Source: Monarcha castaneiventris obscurior
Taxonomy: Eukaryota > Chordata > Aves > Passeriformes > Monarchidae
Direction: 5' to 3'
Assembly: GCA_026261815.1 (NCBI GenBank)
Contig: JAMPIT010000894.1
Location: 53,817,147 to 53,881,146, forward strand
Length of the DNA stretch: 64,000 nucleotides
Part shown: positions 35,601 to 50,000 of the stretch, piece after piece
How the letters are laid out: every line of letters starts with the position of its first letter
Numbering within the stretch: position 1 is the stretch's first letter
Made by a program: the position numbers and the translations under genes
The notes under the pieces: model-generated
Told to the model about the DNA's origin: nothing
Seen by the model: only the letters and a program-made list of their open reading frames with translations
Database searches by the model: none

Positions 35601-38239
35601 AAGGGGCAGACTCGCTTAAACCCCACAATCTGCCTGACCCTCAGTGCCTTCCTGCTCACTGCTGCCAACACTGAGATGCAAATTTAAATTGCAACAGACA
35701 AGTCTTCTCCCAGGGAATATCGGTTATCCTGCTCTGTTTGCCACGACTGTGAGTGTTGACACAGTCCTCTGTATGTTAAAACCTGAGGTGCACTCCTAAC
35801 ACGAGATAAATGACTGCTATTGGCTACAGCTACACACTGTTCATCAATTAATTACAAAATAATCCAACTACTAACACTACAAGTTAAACAGTTGAGCCCC
35901 AGGGAAAGTGTAATTTCCTGAGACATTTTTGAGGGAAATAGACTTCAACTTTTAGTCTGTAGGCACCTTCCATTCCCACTGTTCTCTTTTGCCAGACAAA
36001 TGGAAGGTCAGTCACAGAACAGCCGTATCACTGCTAAGACCGAATGGCAGTGCATTAGTCCTCGAACCACATGGTAATCCTGCAACTTTAGAAACCATAA
36101 TGAGGAATTCCTTAAAAACAAGACCTGCAGCAGCCAAGTGCTGATTTTGTGCTCCATTGCACTAAGTCTATGCCATTATAACTCAAAGTCAGTGAGACTG
36201 GAGCAGGGTTGGTGCCACAGACAAGGAAGGCAGTCCCCAGTCCAGAGCCCCCCCTGACGAGGGCTGCTCTCTGCAGCCCTCAGTGCTGAGCAGCACAATT
36301 CCTGGTGAGCCTTCAGCTGCTCCTGCTCACTTGTGTCCTGTCCAGGTACAGAGCTCATGTGCTGCTCCGAGTGAGGTGGAACTTCAGCAGGGTACCCCCC
36401 TGTGAGCACCCAAAAAACCCTCAAGTGCAATACAGAGCTCAGAGCCTGGCTGTGTTTTTACTTGCAATTGGGCTAAGCTAGTCCAAGCTGCTTTAAGCAA
36501 TTTTGTTTAAAGCAATTTACAAAAATATTTAGCTCTTTTCTCTGCTTGTGAATTTCCCTAACCATATTAGAGAAGTAGGTTAGAAAGAGCTCTTTTTTCC
36601 TGATTGGAGGCAGGACAGACAAACTTTAAAGAATTCTTCTTAATTAATTCATTCTCCTTGGGAATGAAAACCATTTTGTGACCGAGCAAGTGTTGTTTCT
36701 CTCTTTTGCAAGCCTTGGCAGCAGGACCCAGGGTGGCCTTCCCAGGTACATCCATACTCACACCCATCTACACAGAAACAACCCCTGTGCAGGGAGCAGG
36801 CTTTCCAGCTGGGAGCACAGTTACTAATCCAGCAAGCTATTTGCTGATAGCTCTTTCCACTAGCTGATCAGCTTTACTTCTAGATTCATAAACCATTGCT
36901 CACACAGCATGCAGGACATACATACCAAGGCAGCAACGAATGTTAAAATCAATATAAAGCTACATCACACCATCAGTAATGAGACTTTTCCGTGGGACAG
37001 GGCTGGAGAGAGAGCCAGGCAGCAGATTCCCTTCCCCAGCAGCTATGTTAGGGGCTGGCTCAGGTTGTACCCAAACAGAGAACTCAGAAAAGCAGACAAA
37101 GACTGGGCAAAGGTCTCTTACTCTCCGTACATCCCCCAGCCTCACCTGAGAGCTTGCACTCACCAGACACAAATCGCTCTTCTGTTTTTTCAGTGCTCTG
37201 TCCCCAAATACATTAAAGCATTAATGTCCTGGCAAAGAAGAAAGCAAATATTAACAGACAAGACTGTTTTCTCTCACTGCAAATACCTGCCTGTATGCAC
37301 TGGTTGCCTGACAAAAATAATTAAGTACAAATGCCCAATAAAACCATATATTGTAACTTAAATAGGACGAGATTAGGCAGCTTTCAGCCAGCCAAAACAC
37401 ACTCACACACCCAGCCCCACACGAGTACTCCAGCATAGCTTCAGGAGGTATTCTGAAAGGATCCTGGCCAGCACAACAGCCAGAAGGTTTGGGAATACAG
37501 ACAGGAGGGGCTTAACTAGACCTCTCTGTAAGGTATGGTGAGGGTCCTTGCAGATACAAGATACTTAAGAGCAGATATTGCTCTGTCTCCTGTAAAGGCG
37601 ATGAGTGTGCATGTTCCTGACATGCTGTCTGCTCTCTCAAGCATCATCCGTAATAATTTTTAACCCTTTCTTCACCCCAAGGTTTTAAGAACATCACCCA
37701 GCAAGATTCAACAAGGCATTTTCCCTCCACGTTCCCCATCCTCTTGAGTGTCTGTTGGCTGAACCACCAGACCTCAGCCCCACACATTGTCCCACCTCAT
37801 AGATCCTGGAAAGTAAAAACCACAAGGTCTTACTGGCAGTCCTGCTGCAACAATGCCGGTGATGGACAGTTCCAAGGGAGAGGAAAAAGAAGGGTCTGGA
37901 GGTAAACTCTCCCACTGTCATGCAGCAAAGCCGATTGGAGGACAGTGTTGCTGGGCTATAGGAGTGAAGATGAAGCAAACTCCTTCCCAAAGGAATCCAG
38001 CTCCCAGTTTTTCTTCCCTTCCAGAAGCATCCCTTGAGAGAAAAAATTGTATGACCCCCCCGAACTATTCCACTCTCACTTCACCCCAGGCTGGCACTGC
38101 CAACACACGTGTGATCATTACGCTAATCCTTGGCAGTGGCACGGCTCAGCTCTGAAGGGAAGGGGTTAAGCCGAGGCAGCACAGCCACTGGGAAGTGGAG
38201 ACTTAGTTTAAACTGACAAACCCAGTCCTCCGTAAACAC
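32601..38239. other. Intergenic / PAK6 5' region without supported genes
   Basis: This is mostly unique AT-leaning sequence. There is a small CpG-enriched spot at about 35090-35175 (GGCGCCACGTCCTGCGG, CAGCGCGCTC). A weak ATG/CACA-rich patch occurs near 33027-33080. No exon, RNA gene or transposon could be supported. Confidence 0.55.
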
Positions 38240-38920
38240 AGGGAACAAATCCCACGAAACAGCGGCCATTAGGACGGTTGTTACGGCTTTAAAGCAAGCA
38301 AGCAAATCAATGTTGATCCCGAAATCTGCAGGAGGGTCCTTACCCCTGGCTCCTCATTGCTCCGTGACCAGAGGTGAAGTGAGAATGCTCCGCCACCAGA
38401 ATCCGCTGACACGTCGATAAACTTGAGAGAGAAAGACGGCAGGAGAAAGCGGGAGAAGAAAAAGGGGTGGAGGCAAGTCTGACATGTTTGTACAGTGCCT
38501 GGTTCACCTAAGCTGCCGAGTTTGATTTCAGGGTGTGGTAGCAGATGGGACACAGAAGCACTCAGCGTGGAGAAGCGTCAGATTCCTGTTCCACGGAAAA
38601 CGACAGATGTCGACAGCAGAGCCTCTTGGGACCATCTTGCCTTCTTCTCACCATCTCCTTTCTTGGTCCCTAGAGGGGATAAGAGAGAAAGAGCTCAGAG
38701 TCACACCTGAGCACCCCAATCTGCCGGGTCTCAGGCAAGAGCCTTGGGGAGATCACCTCCCATTCCCCTCCACCCTTTTTCACCACCCCACTTCACTGTG
38801 ACTTATTAAAGCTCGACTCGTCAGCTCTTCTCTCTCGGCTCCACAGCCTCGGGGCCAGGAGCTGCTGCAGCTTCTAACGAACCCGACATCTCCGCCTGTG
38901 TCGCCTGGCTGCAGATTTCA
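38240..38920. promoter_or_regulatory. CpG-enriched patch, candidate regulatory region
   Basis: CpGs recur across about 700 bases (around 38246-38290, 38388-38450, 38555-38612 and 38812-38912) while flanking DNA is CpG-poor. It lies about 10 kb upstream of the PAK6 coding start. It could be an alternative PAK6 promoter or an enhancer. No core promoter motif was identified. Confidence 0.3.
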
Positions 38921-41900
38921 GGACCTGCCACCAATCCCTTGTCATTCCAGGAAGGAAAGCTTTGATTGCTTGCTTTATGCCTCGCTGTAGAAGAATTCAA
39001 CCCATTTATTTGCATTGCAGATGAGCAGCACATGACCTGGCGCTTTTACTTTTCCTCTGTCCTCGCCATGAGTCAGTGCTGCCAGGTCTGGAGTCTGGGA
39101 TCACCCTCTAATCCTGTTGCGCTGCCTGTGCCTCAGGGTTTACTGACTCCTGGAAATAGACTTTCCACAAGCGACTGCACTCAGCAGGACACCAGCTCCG
39201 GCAGTGCCGGCTGGGCTTGGTGACTGGGCCATCATCAGAGGACACTTTGGGGATTACAGCCCAGAGCGGTCAGAGTTCATGGCAGCAAACCCATCAGCTG
39301 CCCTTGCTCCATTGCAAATAAAAAGGATTCTTGGCCTCTCCAAACCACTGACAATGCTGGCTTAACTCTCAGATAGTTTTTAGGTCCAAAGAACAGAGAT
39401 ACAAACCACAAAAACCCACCCCCGTGACTTTTTGGGGTTTTTTTAAACATTGGTTTTGTCGAACCACCCTTAAAATAAATAAATAAATGAGTGACATGCT
39501 ACAAATAATCATTAGGCTCTCATTATTATTGCTGGGAATGGCTTGGCCAGCAGAGATGGGCCAGCCCAGTGACCTTTTAGCCGTGTTCCCCCATTCCCAT
39601 TTTCCTTCCCTACCTGTTCATTCCAACTAAAAGAGCTGCAGTATCTCTGTACAACCACCAGAGCTCGGCTGTAGTTGGAATTCATAAGCTCTTCAGTACT
39701 ATCATGGAGAAGGAACAGAACTAAGATTCATAGAGAGAACCTTTTGGAGCTGATGGTCTGAGGTTCCTAATCCTCATTTCCAGACCTGCTAGCTAAGTTG
39801 TGGAAGGCTGTTTCCTGAAAGTGCAGTCACCGCTTCTACATTACACTGCAGGTCCTCCTGCCTGCCACAGTGATCCAGGTTTCCTGCCTGCTCCCTCTCC
39901 AGGGTATAGGATATAGAGTTAGCCAGGTTCCTTTCTGTCTGGGGATTAGCTTCTCTCTCCTATGGGGTGGGCCCCAAACACAGACGTAATCAAAAAAAGG
40001 AAAGTTCCCTTTAATAATAACAAATCATAGTACATAACAAAGGGGCACAACATTCTTTCCCAAAGCACTGGAAGTCACAGGGCAGAGCAGCGTGGTGGAG
40101 GATCAGGGATGAGGAAGCAGAGCGTGAACCTGGTAGGTGTGGATGGCAAACCATCCCTGTCATCTGTGCACCTGGGCTTTGCTGCTGTGCCAGGCAGTGA
40201 GGAGTCATCTGCACAACCACGGCGTGGGGAGCGTCACACACAAATGGCTTTTACAGTGTTCAAGGAGTCATCCAGCCTTGGAGCTGGCTCCACATTTGCA
40301 TGAGGGTTGTATTTCCTGGGTTCCGCGCTAGCACAGTCTTCTAGAACAAGACTTGAGTTCGTTATAAATGGCAGAGCCTTATTTTACTTGTCAAGGCACA
40401 AGCTTAGATGAAACCTAGGCAGTTCTGAGTCAGTGTGAGCCTCTGCTGCCTACAGTCTTAATGAAAAATTAGGACACTTTCCAGTCTTTATATTCACAAT
40501 TTTGGTCCCAGCAGTCCTGCACACTTTGAAGAAAAATTTCCCAGTAAAAGCTACACATCTCTAATTTTCCCCTTCAGCAACTGTCCCTTCATTACACATT
40601 TTACTGCTCCTTGCCTGCCCACTGCTCCCTTCTTACCTAGAAAATTGCACAAGACAATATAAATAATTATACTGGCACATTTATACAAACACGCGATACA
40701 CGCCCCACTCCTCCTACGGCTGCTCGGTGCTGCTCACTCAGGTCCCGTCGGTCTCCGGGACAGCCATTCCTGGCAGCAACAAGTGCTGCAGGGTACATTG
40801 ACTAAAAGTTTGCATTGCAGCCTGCCTGATTTATCTTCCCAGCAAAGGCCATTCCATATTCCATGTCCCCTCCCCAGACACAAAGCAAAGCAAATTTCCC
40901 ATCCAAAGTGCTGATCTCACCTTGTTCCTCACCCTGTCCAGCCACATCACTGTGCTAGGAGAGCTCCAGGATCTCACATCTTGCACTGCTGCTGCAATAA
41001 GTTCAATTCAATCCCATTTAATCACTACAGAAGGAGGAATTTGTGATGAAAACCCCACTATTCAATGTTTTCCTATTCCAATAGGCAACAATGGGGATTT
41101 TCAAGTTAAAAAATAAAATGTCAGAGACACTCAGGACAACTGCACATATACAATGTGCATATATGACAGACATACAGCATCTGTCTTCTACCTCAGCCAG
41201 GAGAAACGTACCTGCCCATCTGTCTGAAGCTTGTGGGAACTGGGCAAACTGCTAAGGAAAATGGATCTGTATTCAACAAAGCTTCCAGGAAAAACCTCAC
41301 ACTGAGGCACAGGAAATCTGATACATTCAGGAAATCCCAGTAAGAACTACAGCAATTCCTCCTATGAAGCCAGGCTGTGGTTCAGGACCAGCCCTTCCAT
41401 CAAGTCTTCTCTGTGCTCAGGGATCTGATGGGAAGCAGAAATCCTCTTCCATCTTCTCTTTCACGGTTCTGGAAATCTAGAGAAGCTGGTCAGGGAAGTG
41501 AAAGAATACACTTAAGGACGGGGACAGAGGGGTCACTAGGAGAAAGGGTGTGTTGTAAATCGCACATCAGCACCAACCGGTGGGAGGAAGCACGAGATAG
41601 GAATCAAGTCTGGGAGTCTCATAATCAACACATGACGTGAGCCAGGGCTGGAGATAAGGAGGGAGCAATCCAGAGGCAGTTTCGCTTTAAATAAGTGCTT
41701 GCAGTTTAGCCACCTTTCCCCAAGGGTATCCCCTTCAGAGGTGGGCAGAACATTCCAGGAGAGCATTACCTGGATGGCCAGCTCCAGTGTTTGGGTTATC
41801 CTCCTGCTTACTATGCATTGCTGCCATTATCCAGGTAGTGTCCTGAGATGCCAGCAGGACAAAGCCCTGCTTGCACTCCAGCTGCATGAGCTCATCCAGT

Positions 41901-42290
41901 GTTTTATCCAAGGTTTACAGTCTAAACCAGGGGAAGTTTCCTCCAATTCAAAACAAAATAAAATGCACCAGAGCTGAAGAAATGGAAGTTGATCAAGCAA
42001 GTGCATTGCCTCTGCCAGAGCTCTGGGTGCTGTCGAAGATCCGGACACATCCCCGCACTCCTATCTGGCACAGCAGTGGTGAGCTCAGAGTCCCTTCTTT
42101 ACCCTGTGCCGAACAGTGCAGACTGGGGCACATGGAAGAAGGGAATTTGTCCTGCTTCAGGGTTGCATTGGGTTACACTCAGGTTCTCCCAGGCCAAACA
42201 ACGCCTGTGGTGAAGCAAAGCATGGACAGCAAGGAAACAGCACAAGGACATGCAAATTCTGCCAAACTGAGAATGCCAGAGGCAAGAAGC
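38921..42290. other. Intergenic, no supported genes
   Basis: This is unique sequence with a short CpG-rich spot at about 40690-40765 and an (AAAT)-type run near 39474-39488. I see nothing coding. Confidence 0.55.
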
Positions 42291-42480
42291 ACAGAATCAT
42301 TAAGGTTGGAAAAGACCTCTAAGGTCATCAAGTCCAGCCTTTGACCCATCACCACGTTGTCAACCAGATCAGAATACTGAGTGCCACATCCAGTCCTTCC
42401 TTGAACACCTCCAAGGTGGTGACTCCACCACTCTCCTGGGCAGCCCCTTCCAGTGCCTGACAACTGTTTCAGTGAAGAAA
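42291..42480 (-). mobile_element. CR1 LINE 3' fragment (antisense)
   Basis: This is an antisense CR1 tail: ACAGAATCATTAAGGTTGGA, then AAGACCTCTAAGGTCATCAAG, CACCTCCAAGGTGGTGACTC, and GGGCAGCCCCTTCCAGTGCC. It is one of the best-preserved CR1 copies here. It is about 190 bases long and 5'-truncated. Confidence 0.93.
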
Positions 42481-45400
42481 GCAAGTTAAGTTTAGAGACA
42501 GTAAGAAAACAGCAGACTCTTTGAAATTTTTAACTCTCACTCTGATGAGAAATTGAAGTTAAAGCTCAAGAAGATCACCTGAACACAGCACATGTTATTT
42601 TGCTACCGGTTAAATTCCTGTGGCTTGGTAGACATTCCCTGCAGATAATATCAATATAGCCTGGAACACAGCCACGTCAGACTTCTTCCAAATTTCTTGC
42701 AAAAAATTCACAGACTTATTTGGTTATAACAGAAGTAACGTCATGCTCCACCAGACAAGCCTGTGCCACCCTCTACAAAAGGTGCACCTTCTGCTTCCCA
42801 CAAAAGTCAGGATGATCAGTCCTGCAATGGCGACATCACAGCAGAAAGCCAACATTGCCTACAGATTCCCAGGTCACCTTGGGAAAGGCATTCTGCAGGC
42901 TGGTAAAATGACTGTGACAATGCTCAACTCCCCCAGAACAGAGGCGGCTTAATCTGTTGTTTTTCCAAGCATGCTGTGATCCTTAAGGATGCTATAGAAA
43001 TGCAGATTGAAATCCCTCACTGACACCAGAGAAATACAGACCGCAGCCTCTGTTCTGAATAACTAGGTCAGTCAGCTATCGCTGAAGTATTAGCCAGAAT
43101 CCAGTGAATTCCTAGTGGCTAAAATAACGGCTGCAAAAGTCTAACACCATTTGCTGTCATTAGTCACTCTACCTCTGGGTACATTCAAACCCAACTCTCA
43201 AGAGCTTAGAATAATTTGAGGGTTGGAGCTTATGCTTGTCAAAATCCAGGCACGTGCCTCCATGCAGCACAGGTTTCCCATCCCACTTGCAGCTTCGTGG
43301 AGGCAGGGAACAACTGTCCTCGCAGCCAACTCAGCCTTACACTGAAAGCATTCAGCCCAGGAAAATCAGGAAGATGAACTGCTAATCCTGTGCCAGGGAG
43401 CGGGCGTCACCTCCCAGCAGCAGCTTCCCTATGGCAAATACAGGAGGGGGCTTTGGCCCATGGTGGTGAGTGGGTGACATTTTGGGGGGGAAGGCTGATA
43501 GAGGCAGAGCAGCTATTCCTCTCCGTGGAAGAAAAGAGGGGAAGGGCTGACAATTGCAATGGTAACAAGTATCCAAAATTGATTTCAACCCCTTCCAGCT
43601 GCTGAGGTTGGATCAAGCATTTGCTTTCCTCTCTCTGGAAATAGGAGGCAGCTGAAGGGTTAAACCCGGCTTGGTTTGGGGTTATTTTTACTATTCTTTA
43701 ATTCATTTTCAAGCTCTGGTTGTTTCAGGAGCCTGGCCTACAGTTCAGCCACACAAAGTCATGCCACAACACAGCAGCCATGACCTGCAATGCAGGAACT
43801 GGAGCTTCTTGTTCTGCCAGTGAAAGCAGCATGTCACAATACTGTACCCTCGGTTTCCCTTATCTCCATGAGCTATGAATGCTCTGGAGTCCACAGGAGG
43901 GGTTTCAAAGGATTAAATTATTATAATCCCCTCTTAGAGATTTATTGATATAGCATAGAAAAATGGTAGCTCAGACATCCTTGTCTTGCATTCTAACTGC
44001 TATGACAGAGGAAAAGGCTAATTCCTACCTCCCCTGAGAGTGATTTTAGGTCTTTCCTGATAATAGTTACAGAAGTCTCTTACTTTCTTTATCCTCAGCA
44101 ATCTCCTCCAGTCTTGATTTAGGCTGGAAGTTTTAATAGCCTGAATATTGTCTGAGACAGAAGGAGGCACTGGATGTTTTGAGACACACAGTTTCAGCAC
44201 AACACAGTCTAGTGGGCAAACAATAAAGCTCCAACTACCACTTGTCTCCATTAAAAACAAGTTTCCAAACTACCCAAAACACCTCTACAACGACTAAGGC
44301 TGTCAGATTCCACAATAAGGAACCAAAGCATGCAAACAGTCAGGCACTGTGTGTTAGAGAGGACTGGAACACACTGGCTGTCTCTGGTATTGTAGGAACA
44401 TTTTTCTACCTCAGCCCTACCCTATGATTAAGGGGGGGCAAACCGAGCACAGTCACAGCCTACCTGAACACATGGACCTGCTGGCACTTGGCAGAGCAAA
44501 TGCCTGTCCTTTGGAAGGAGTCTAGATCCTGCTGGCTGCTGAGAGAGGGAAACCATGGTGGAACAACTCAACCAGAATCCTCTTCAACATGACACCAGAA
44601 ACTAGTCCACTGATACTCATATATGTGTGTGTATATCTAAAGATTAAAGAAAATCTCAATAGTAACAGTAATAATAATACTTAAAGAAGAAAAGAGCAAC
44701 AGAAGACATAACCATTTAAGCTCTAAATAAGATGTAATGTTTCCTAATCTGCACATTTAGAGATTCTGAGGCTAGCATTCTTCAAACTACTAATTCAAAA
44801 AAACCATTTTCTTGTTCATGTTCTCTCTGAGGTGCCAGATAAATTCTATAAAAAAGTGAATTTAAAAAATACATTCCAATACAAAAAATATTAACTAGTT
44901 CATTTCCACATGTGACCTTTGGAAAAAAGAAAAAGGCTTGTTAACACTTAAAATGACCATTTTCTTATTTAGTTCTTCAGAATTGTAATGAAAACTGAAA
45001 GCCTGGGTAACAGTTGTGCCCAAAGATGTCCTACAGAAATACTTAAGTATTTATCTGGAAAATTCCTTCATTTCCTTCTTTCCACAAGTAGCAGTCCCAG
45101 TTTAAGCACAGCCACAGACCACTGAAGGTGATCCCAGACCACAGGTTAGGAATAGCCAGAAAATTCAGGTGAGCCCAAGTTCTAAGAGACTCATTTAAAA
45201 ACATGTCTTTAAATGACACAGGAATAAAAGGTAATGTTCCTTAAATAAGTTATTGGCTCAGCTTCATGTCACTCAGGCTGCTGTTTCGAGATGCCTTAGG
45301 AGAACATATTTAGAACTTAGAAGAGAACACAAAAGCCTAAGGAGCTTTGCAAATTTCTGGTTTGGGAGAAGCAGAATTAGTATTTTCTTTAACACCAAAC

Positions 45401-46898
45401 AGTCTTCTATAAGAAAGAGGCAGGAATCAGGAGGTTTTCTCAGCAGCAGTCACAGACAGAAGCATTTTGTCTACTGACATCATCTTATGGTTGATGAGGT
45501 GCCACAACACTCTAAGCTATTTGTGCCATTAGTTAATACATTTAGGTTTCTAATGAAATAAACACAAGCAGGCATTTTTCCTTTTATGGCCCAATTATTC
45601 CATCCCACCACTAGGTTTGCGGTCTGACTTTCCCCCCTTTCTCTGCACACTCAGGAACTCTGATGGCTGCAAATTGTGAGTGTCCCCAAAGCAGACAGCT
45701 TGCTGCAGCATGACCAGCTCAGAGACAACTTGCCCAGAGAGACTTCTTCCCAAAGTCAGCTGTAACATCTGTTCTTCGGGTGCAATCCAAAATCCCTTGA
45801 AAACAGAGCTTTTTCACTGACTTCCACAAGTGCTAGAAAGATCCTCATTCTAAGCTGGATGTTACAGGAAAGAAGTTAATTTCTAGCATTATTGTATGCA
45901 GTGATGTACTTTCTTGGCCAAGGCCCAAAGTACTCATTATGAAGTGTAACACCCTGCTTAATTCTTCCAGAAGCCAATCATAAGGCTACTATGAATTTTA
46001 ATGAGCACTGAATCAAGACCCAGATGGTTTTTTAAGCCAAATTATCCTGTTCTTAGTTATTTTGAGATCTGTGTAGTGCCTTCTGGCCACTACATGTTAA
46101 CTCCTCTGTTCCTGGCCCAGATTAAGGACACACTTGCACCCCTCTTCTCCCACTCTAAGCACAGCTCTCCAGCTGTGCTGTGAAGACCCTCAGCTCCTTC
46201 TGTGCCTTGAAAGGTCACAGATTTAGAAGACTCAAAGATTCACACAGGTGGGGCTAAAAAGGTACCCACAACACTTGGCAGGGAACAAAGTCATAAAACT
46301 AGGTGGCCATAATAAGGTAATGCTGACCCTGCAGACAGTCCAATTTAACCAGTTCTCAGGGACAAACAATTGAGCTCAGAGCCATTAAGTTGACATTATC
46401 CGTTTATGGAGTCACTGTCTCTGCTGAAGTTGCTGAGTACATTTGCTTTCTAGTTTGCAATGCCATGTTTCATTTTAACAACAAAACCATCTTGTCTATA
46501 TACTCTCTCCATGCCACATCAGCAGGACACCTGCTCCTGGCCAGGGGATGCTGCTGCAGTGCCTCAGCTGGGTCTGCACCAAAACTGACACTGCTCAAAG
46601 CCACAGTTTGGCTACATTGATTCTTCAGAGCAGGTTACAAATTACCTTCCACGTCTACCACAAACCACTATCACTTTACTCTTTCCTTTGACTAAACTCG
46701 GGGGTTTTGGGGGGAAGCTGTGACTGGTAGGTTGGTTGTTTTCACAGATGGGGTGAGAGAGGATGAAAGGAAAAAGAACACAAAAGGAAAAAGGTGCTTT
46801 CCTGGTCCCCAAGCATCCAGGATCTTCTCTCACTGCAACAGCAGTTCTCATTCCAGTGTTCCAATGCCTCTGTTCTTCATTAAATCCTTTATATACTC
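42481..46898. other. Intergenic, no supported genes
   Basis: This is AT-rich unique sequence. Small tandem words occur near 44616-44640 (ATATGTGTGTGTATAT). No gene or recognizable transposon was supported. Confidence 0.6.
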
Positions 46899-47030
46899 AG
46901 AATCACAGAAATCACAGAATAGTTTGGGTTGGAAGGGAGCTTAAAGATCACCAAGTTCCAACTCCCTTCCATGGACAGGAAGCCTTCCAATAGACTAGGC
47001 TCCTCCAAGCCCCATCCAGCCTCACTTGTA
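46899..47030 (-). mobile_element. CR1 LINE 3' fragment (antisense)
   Basis: This is an antisense CR1 terminus with the tandem tail (AGAATCACAGAAATCACAGA), TTTGGGTTGGAAGGGAGCTT, AAAGATCACCAAGTTCCAAC and CCTCCAAGCCCCATCCAGCC. It is a typical 5'-truncated copy. Confidence 0.92.
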
Positions 47031-50000
47031 TGGTTTTTTCTTTTTGCATTCTGGGACTCCTTCCATGCCCCCCCACCCTTGTCTGGTAAACAGATGGATG
47101 TCACAGAAATGAAAAGCGTGACAGGGAAGGAGTAATGCAGCATTATCGGCATTATGCAAGGCAGCTATGGAGAAGAAACAATGTTATGTCACTGGCTGTT
47201 ACTGAGTCAAGAGTGCTTAATGAGTTAATGCTATTTAACCACCTGCCCAGAGCGGGCATCACAGCTTAAGCAATGCAGACAGAGCTCTGAGATGATCAGA
47301 AATGAGGAGTAGGAAGGAAATAAGGCAGCAAAAGATGGTTTAATGTCCTTTCTTGCCTCCAGATGCATGACACATAGCACAGTTGTCCTAAGTCGGGGTC
47401 TGAAACATGAATTTTTAATTCATTGAAAACACCCTGACTGAGCAGCAGGAGTGCAAGTGACACAGAACTTGCCATCGTTCGCTAAAGCAGAGAAGGAGCT
47501 CGGTCTCTGTGCTGGGATCACCAAGTCCAGCAAGAACATCCAGCTCAGGAACTCAGACAGCTCTGCCTTTGGAAGCAGCCCAAGGAGTGTGTGCTTTAAC
47601 AGGCATCAGTCCCTTTTCACTTGAACCACATTTGAATTTCTTAGCAGTGAAAAATCATTCTGCCCTGTTCCTATTCCTCTGAGCAATTGCACACAGGCCC
47701 CTCTTATTACTACATTAGTGTAATTTTGTCTCCGACATTCCCCCCGAGAGGAATTACTCATGTCCTGCTATTATTTATTTTACTGCTAAGAGCCTAAGTT
47801 TTAGAAATAGTTTAAATACCAGTCCTCCTCCTCCTCCTCCTCAATTAGGATTACCTTTATCTAGGTTGCTGTGCATTCTATCCCTCTTTCTGTGGTTCTC
47901 TCTGGAACTGGAGAAAGCCCCCCTCTACCTCCAAATCCTATCAGCCAAAATACAAGGTTTTACCAGATACAGAGAACCATCCCATGGAAGATAGCCTGAC
48001 ATTTACCACTGGTTATGCAGAATTCCAGTTTAAAATGATGTCAAGTGGCACCGCCAAAAGCAGCAGCAGCTTCCATAGCCCCCCACAAAGTCACAGGCTG
48101 CTGTGCTGGCCTGTCCACCAGTCCACAGCATGTGGCCACCACTGTCCCTTTCCAGCTTCCCTGCTCCTCTGGGCCCTTGCTTGTACTTTCCTTGCTCCCC
48201 TACCCTCTCATGTTGTGGTTTTCTTTGGGAGTTTGAAGTGCAGCATGTCCACCCCATGGGTAAACACCTCTTCAAAATCTTTGCCACCCCTGGATAATGA
48301 ATTGGATCACAATGTATTCCAGACTTAGGTACACAGGATTCTTGGAAGCTGCCCTAGATTAGTGATTTAAGAGTTATTCATTCATGCTCCCCAAGTGACA
48401 GAGGCAGAACTGATGACTCCTGACCGGGAAGCTGGCAGGAATATCCTCAACTATTTCTACAGAGTGGAATCAAGCTGCAGCGACTACATCCCAGTGCACG
48501 AGCTGATCCAGCGCCTGGCAGCACCAGCTGTGGAGACAGCACAACGTTACACAACCACTCCTGGCCCCCAGCCTCTGCCTCAACAATGGGCACAGGTGCC
48601 CTTCCCCAGGCAACCTCACCCAGCCACTCTGCAGCCTGCCCAGAGCACAATTTCCTTCCAGGCACCTCTCGGTTCCCACCTTCCCTAGGAAAAAGAAGAG
48701 GCAACAAAGTATTTTGATTTCACTCCTCACAGCCCTGAGAAGGATTTTTTCCAAAAGTTTACTGACTACAGTTACTTCCCTAACTAGAAGGTGGTTTTGT
48801 TTTATGAGCATGTATTATTCCTTTTCCAAGAGCAAAATGGAACTGCATGCAAGTATCAGCGCCATTAGTGTGCAAGGGGAAAGTGTGAATGCTCTGCCCT
48901 GCACATCCGGGCTCAGCAAGTGCCTTCCCTCCACGGCTCCAGCAGCTCTGCCAAATCCATGCTCTGATGTACTTCCACAAAGGACTATAATTTATACCCC
49001 ACAACCTAAGCACACATTTCTCAGCCTGGTGGGTTCCCAGCTAGGAAGAGTTTCAGTATAAGGAAGGGATGCTGATGACCAAACATTTTTTAGGTGTTAC
49101 CAGTTTTTTTCAGAGCCGTTTCTGTACCTGCAAGGTATTTTTTCCTGCTGTAAATAGGCTTTTCCTGCAGCTAGGACAAACTCTCAATTACTTTCTGGTC
49201 TCTCAACAACCAAGAGTTTTCAATAGCAATAAATTGGTTCAGGTGTCATTCAAATTTTAAAAAAAAGTCTTATCTCCTTGCTCTTGGCTTCAACAGCATT
49301 TCTGCAAACCATGCCAATTAAAAACCTTTCAGCCCAAGTTTCCAAGGCAGGAACCATCTTCATTTTGCCTCCTTCAGAACAACAAATAATCTAGCAATGT
49401 TGAAAACCACTGAATTAATAAACAATAAGCTGACATCTATTTACTAAACTTTATTATCATTCACCTACTGTTCTTTTAACACCCATCATTCTGCTACTTA
49501 AATATATGTTTTAGAGGCACAGTCCATGGCATTTATTCACCACTAGAATACAGGCAGGCACAAGGCAGTGTTAAAAACATTCTCCCTCACCCATTTTTAT
49601 AGCTCCATTCCTCAGAAAATTAGCTCTTATTAGCTGATTTTTCAGCCTAAAAAGGGAGTACCAGAGACATAATACATTTATCTGACTTCTACAGCTTGGG
49701 AAGGTAACAAAAACGCAGCAGTCATCTCAGTTTTAGTGTTCAGAATGCTGAACCCTGTTGCCCCATCTACCTCCCACAAAAGCAGGCTTACCTTGAAAAA
49801 AGATCCCGGAGAAATACTTTTGGAGTGAATTCAGTCCCTTCTTCCTTCTGACTGCAGGTTGCTGCTTGTCTTAAACACGGGAAACATCCCTTGCTTCAGG
49901 CAAAAAATTCTCAGCAATTTAGTCTGAAAGCTTCTGCAGAAAACTCCTCATGCACATGCAAACCGGCCCCCCCTCCCCACCACCCCCCGGCTCCAGCTGC

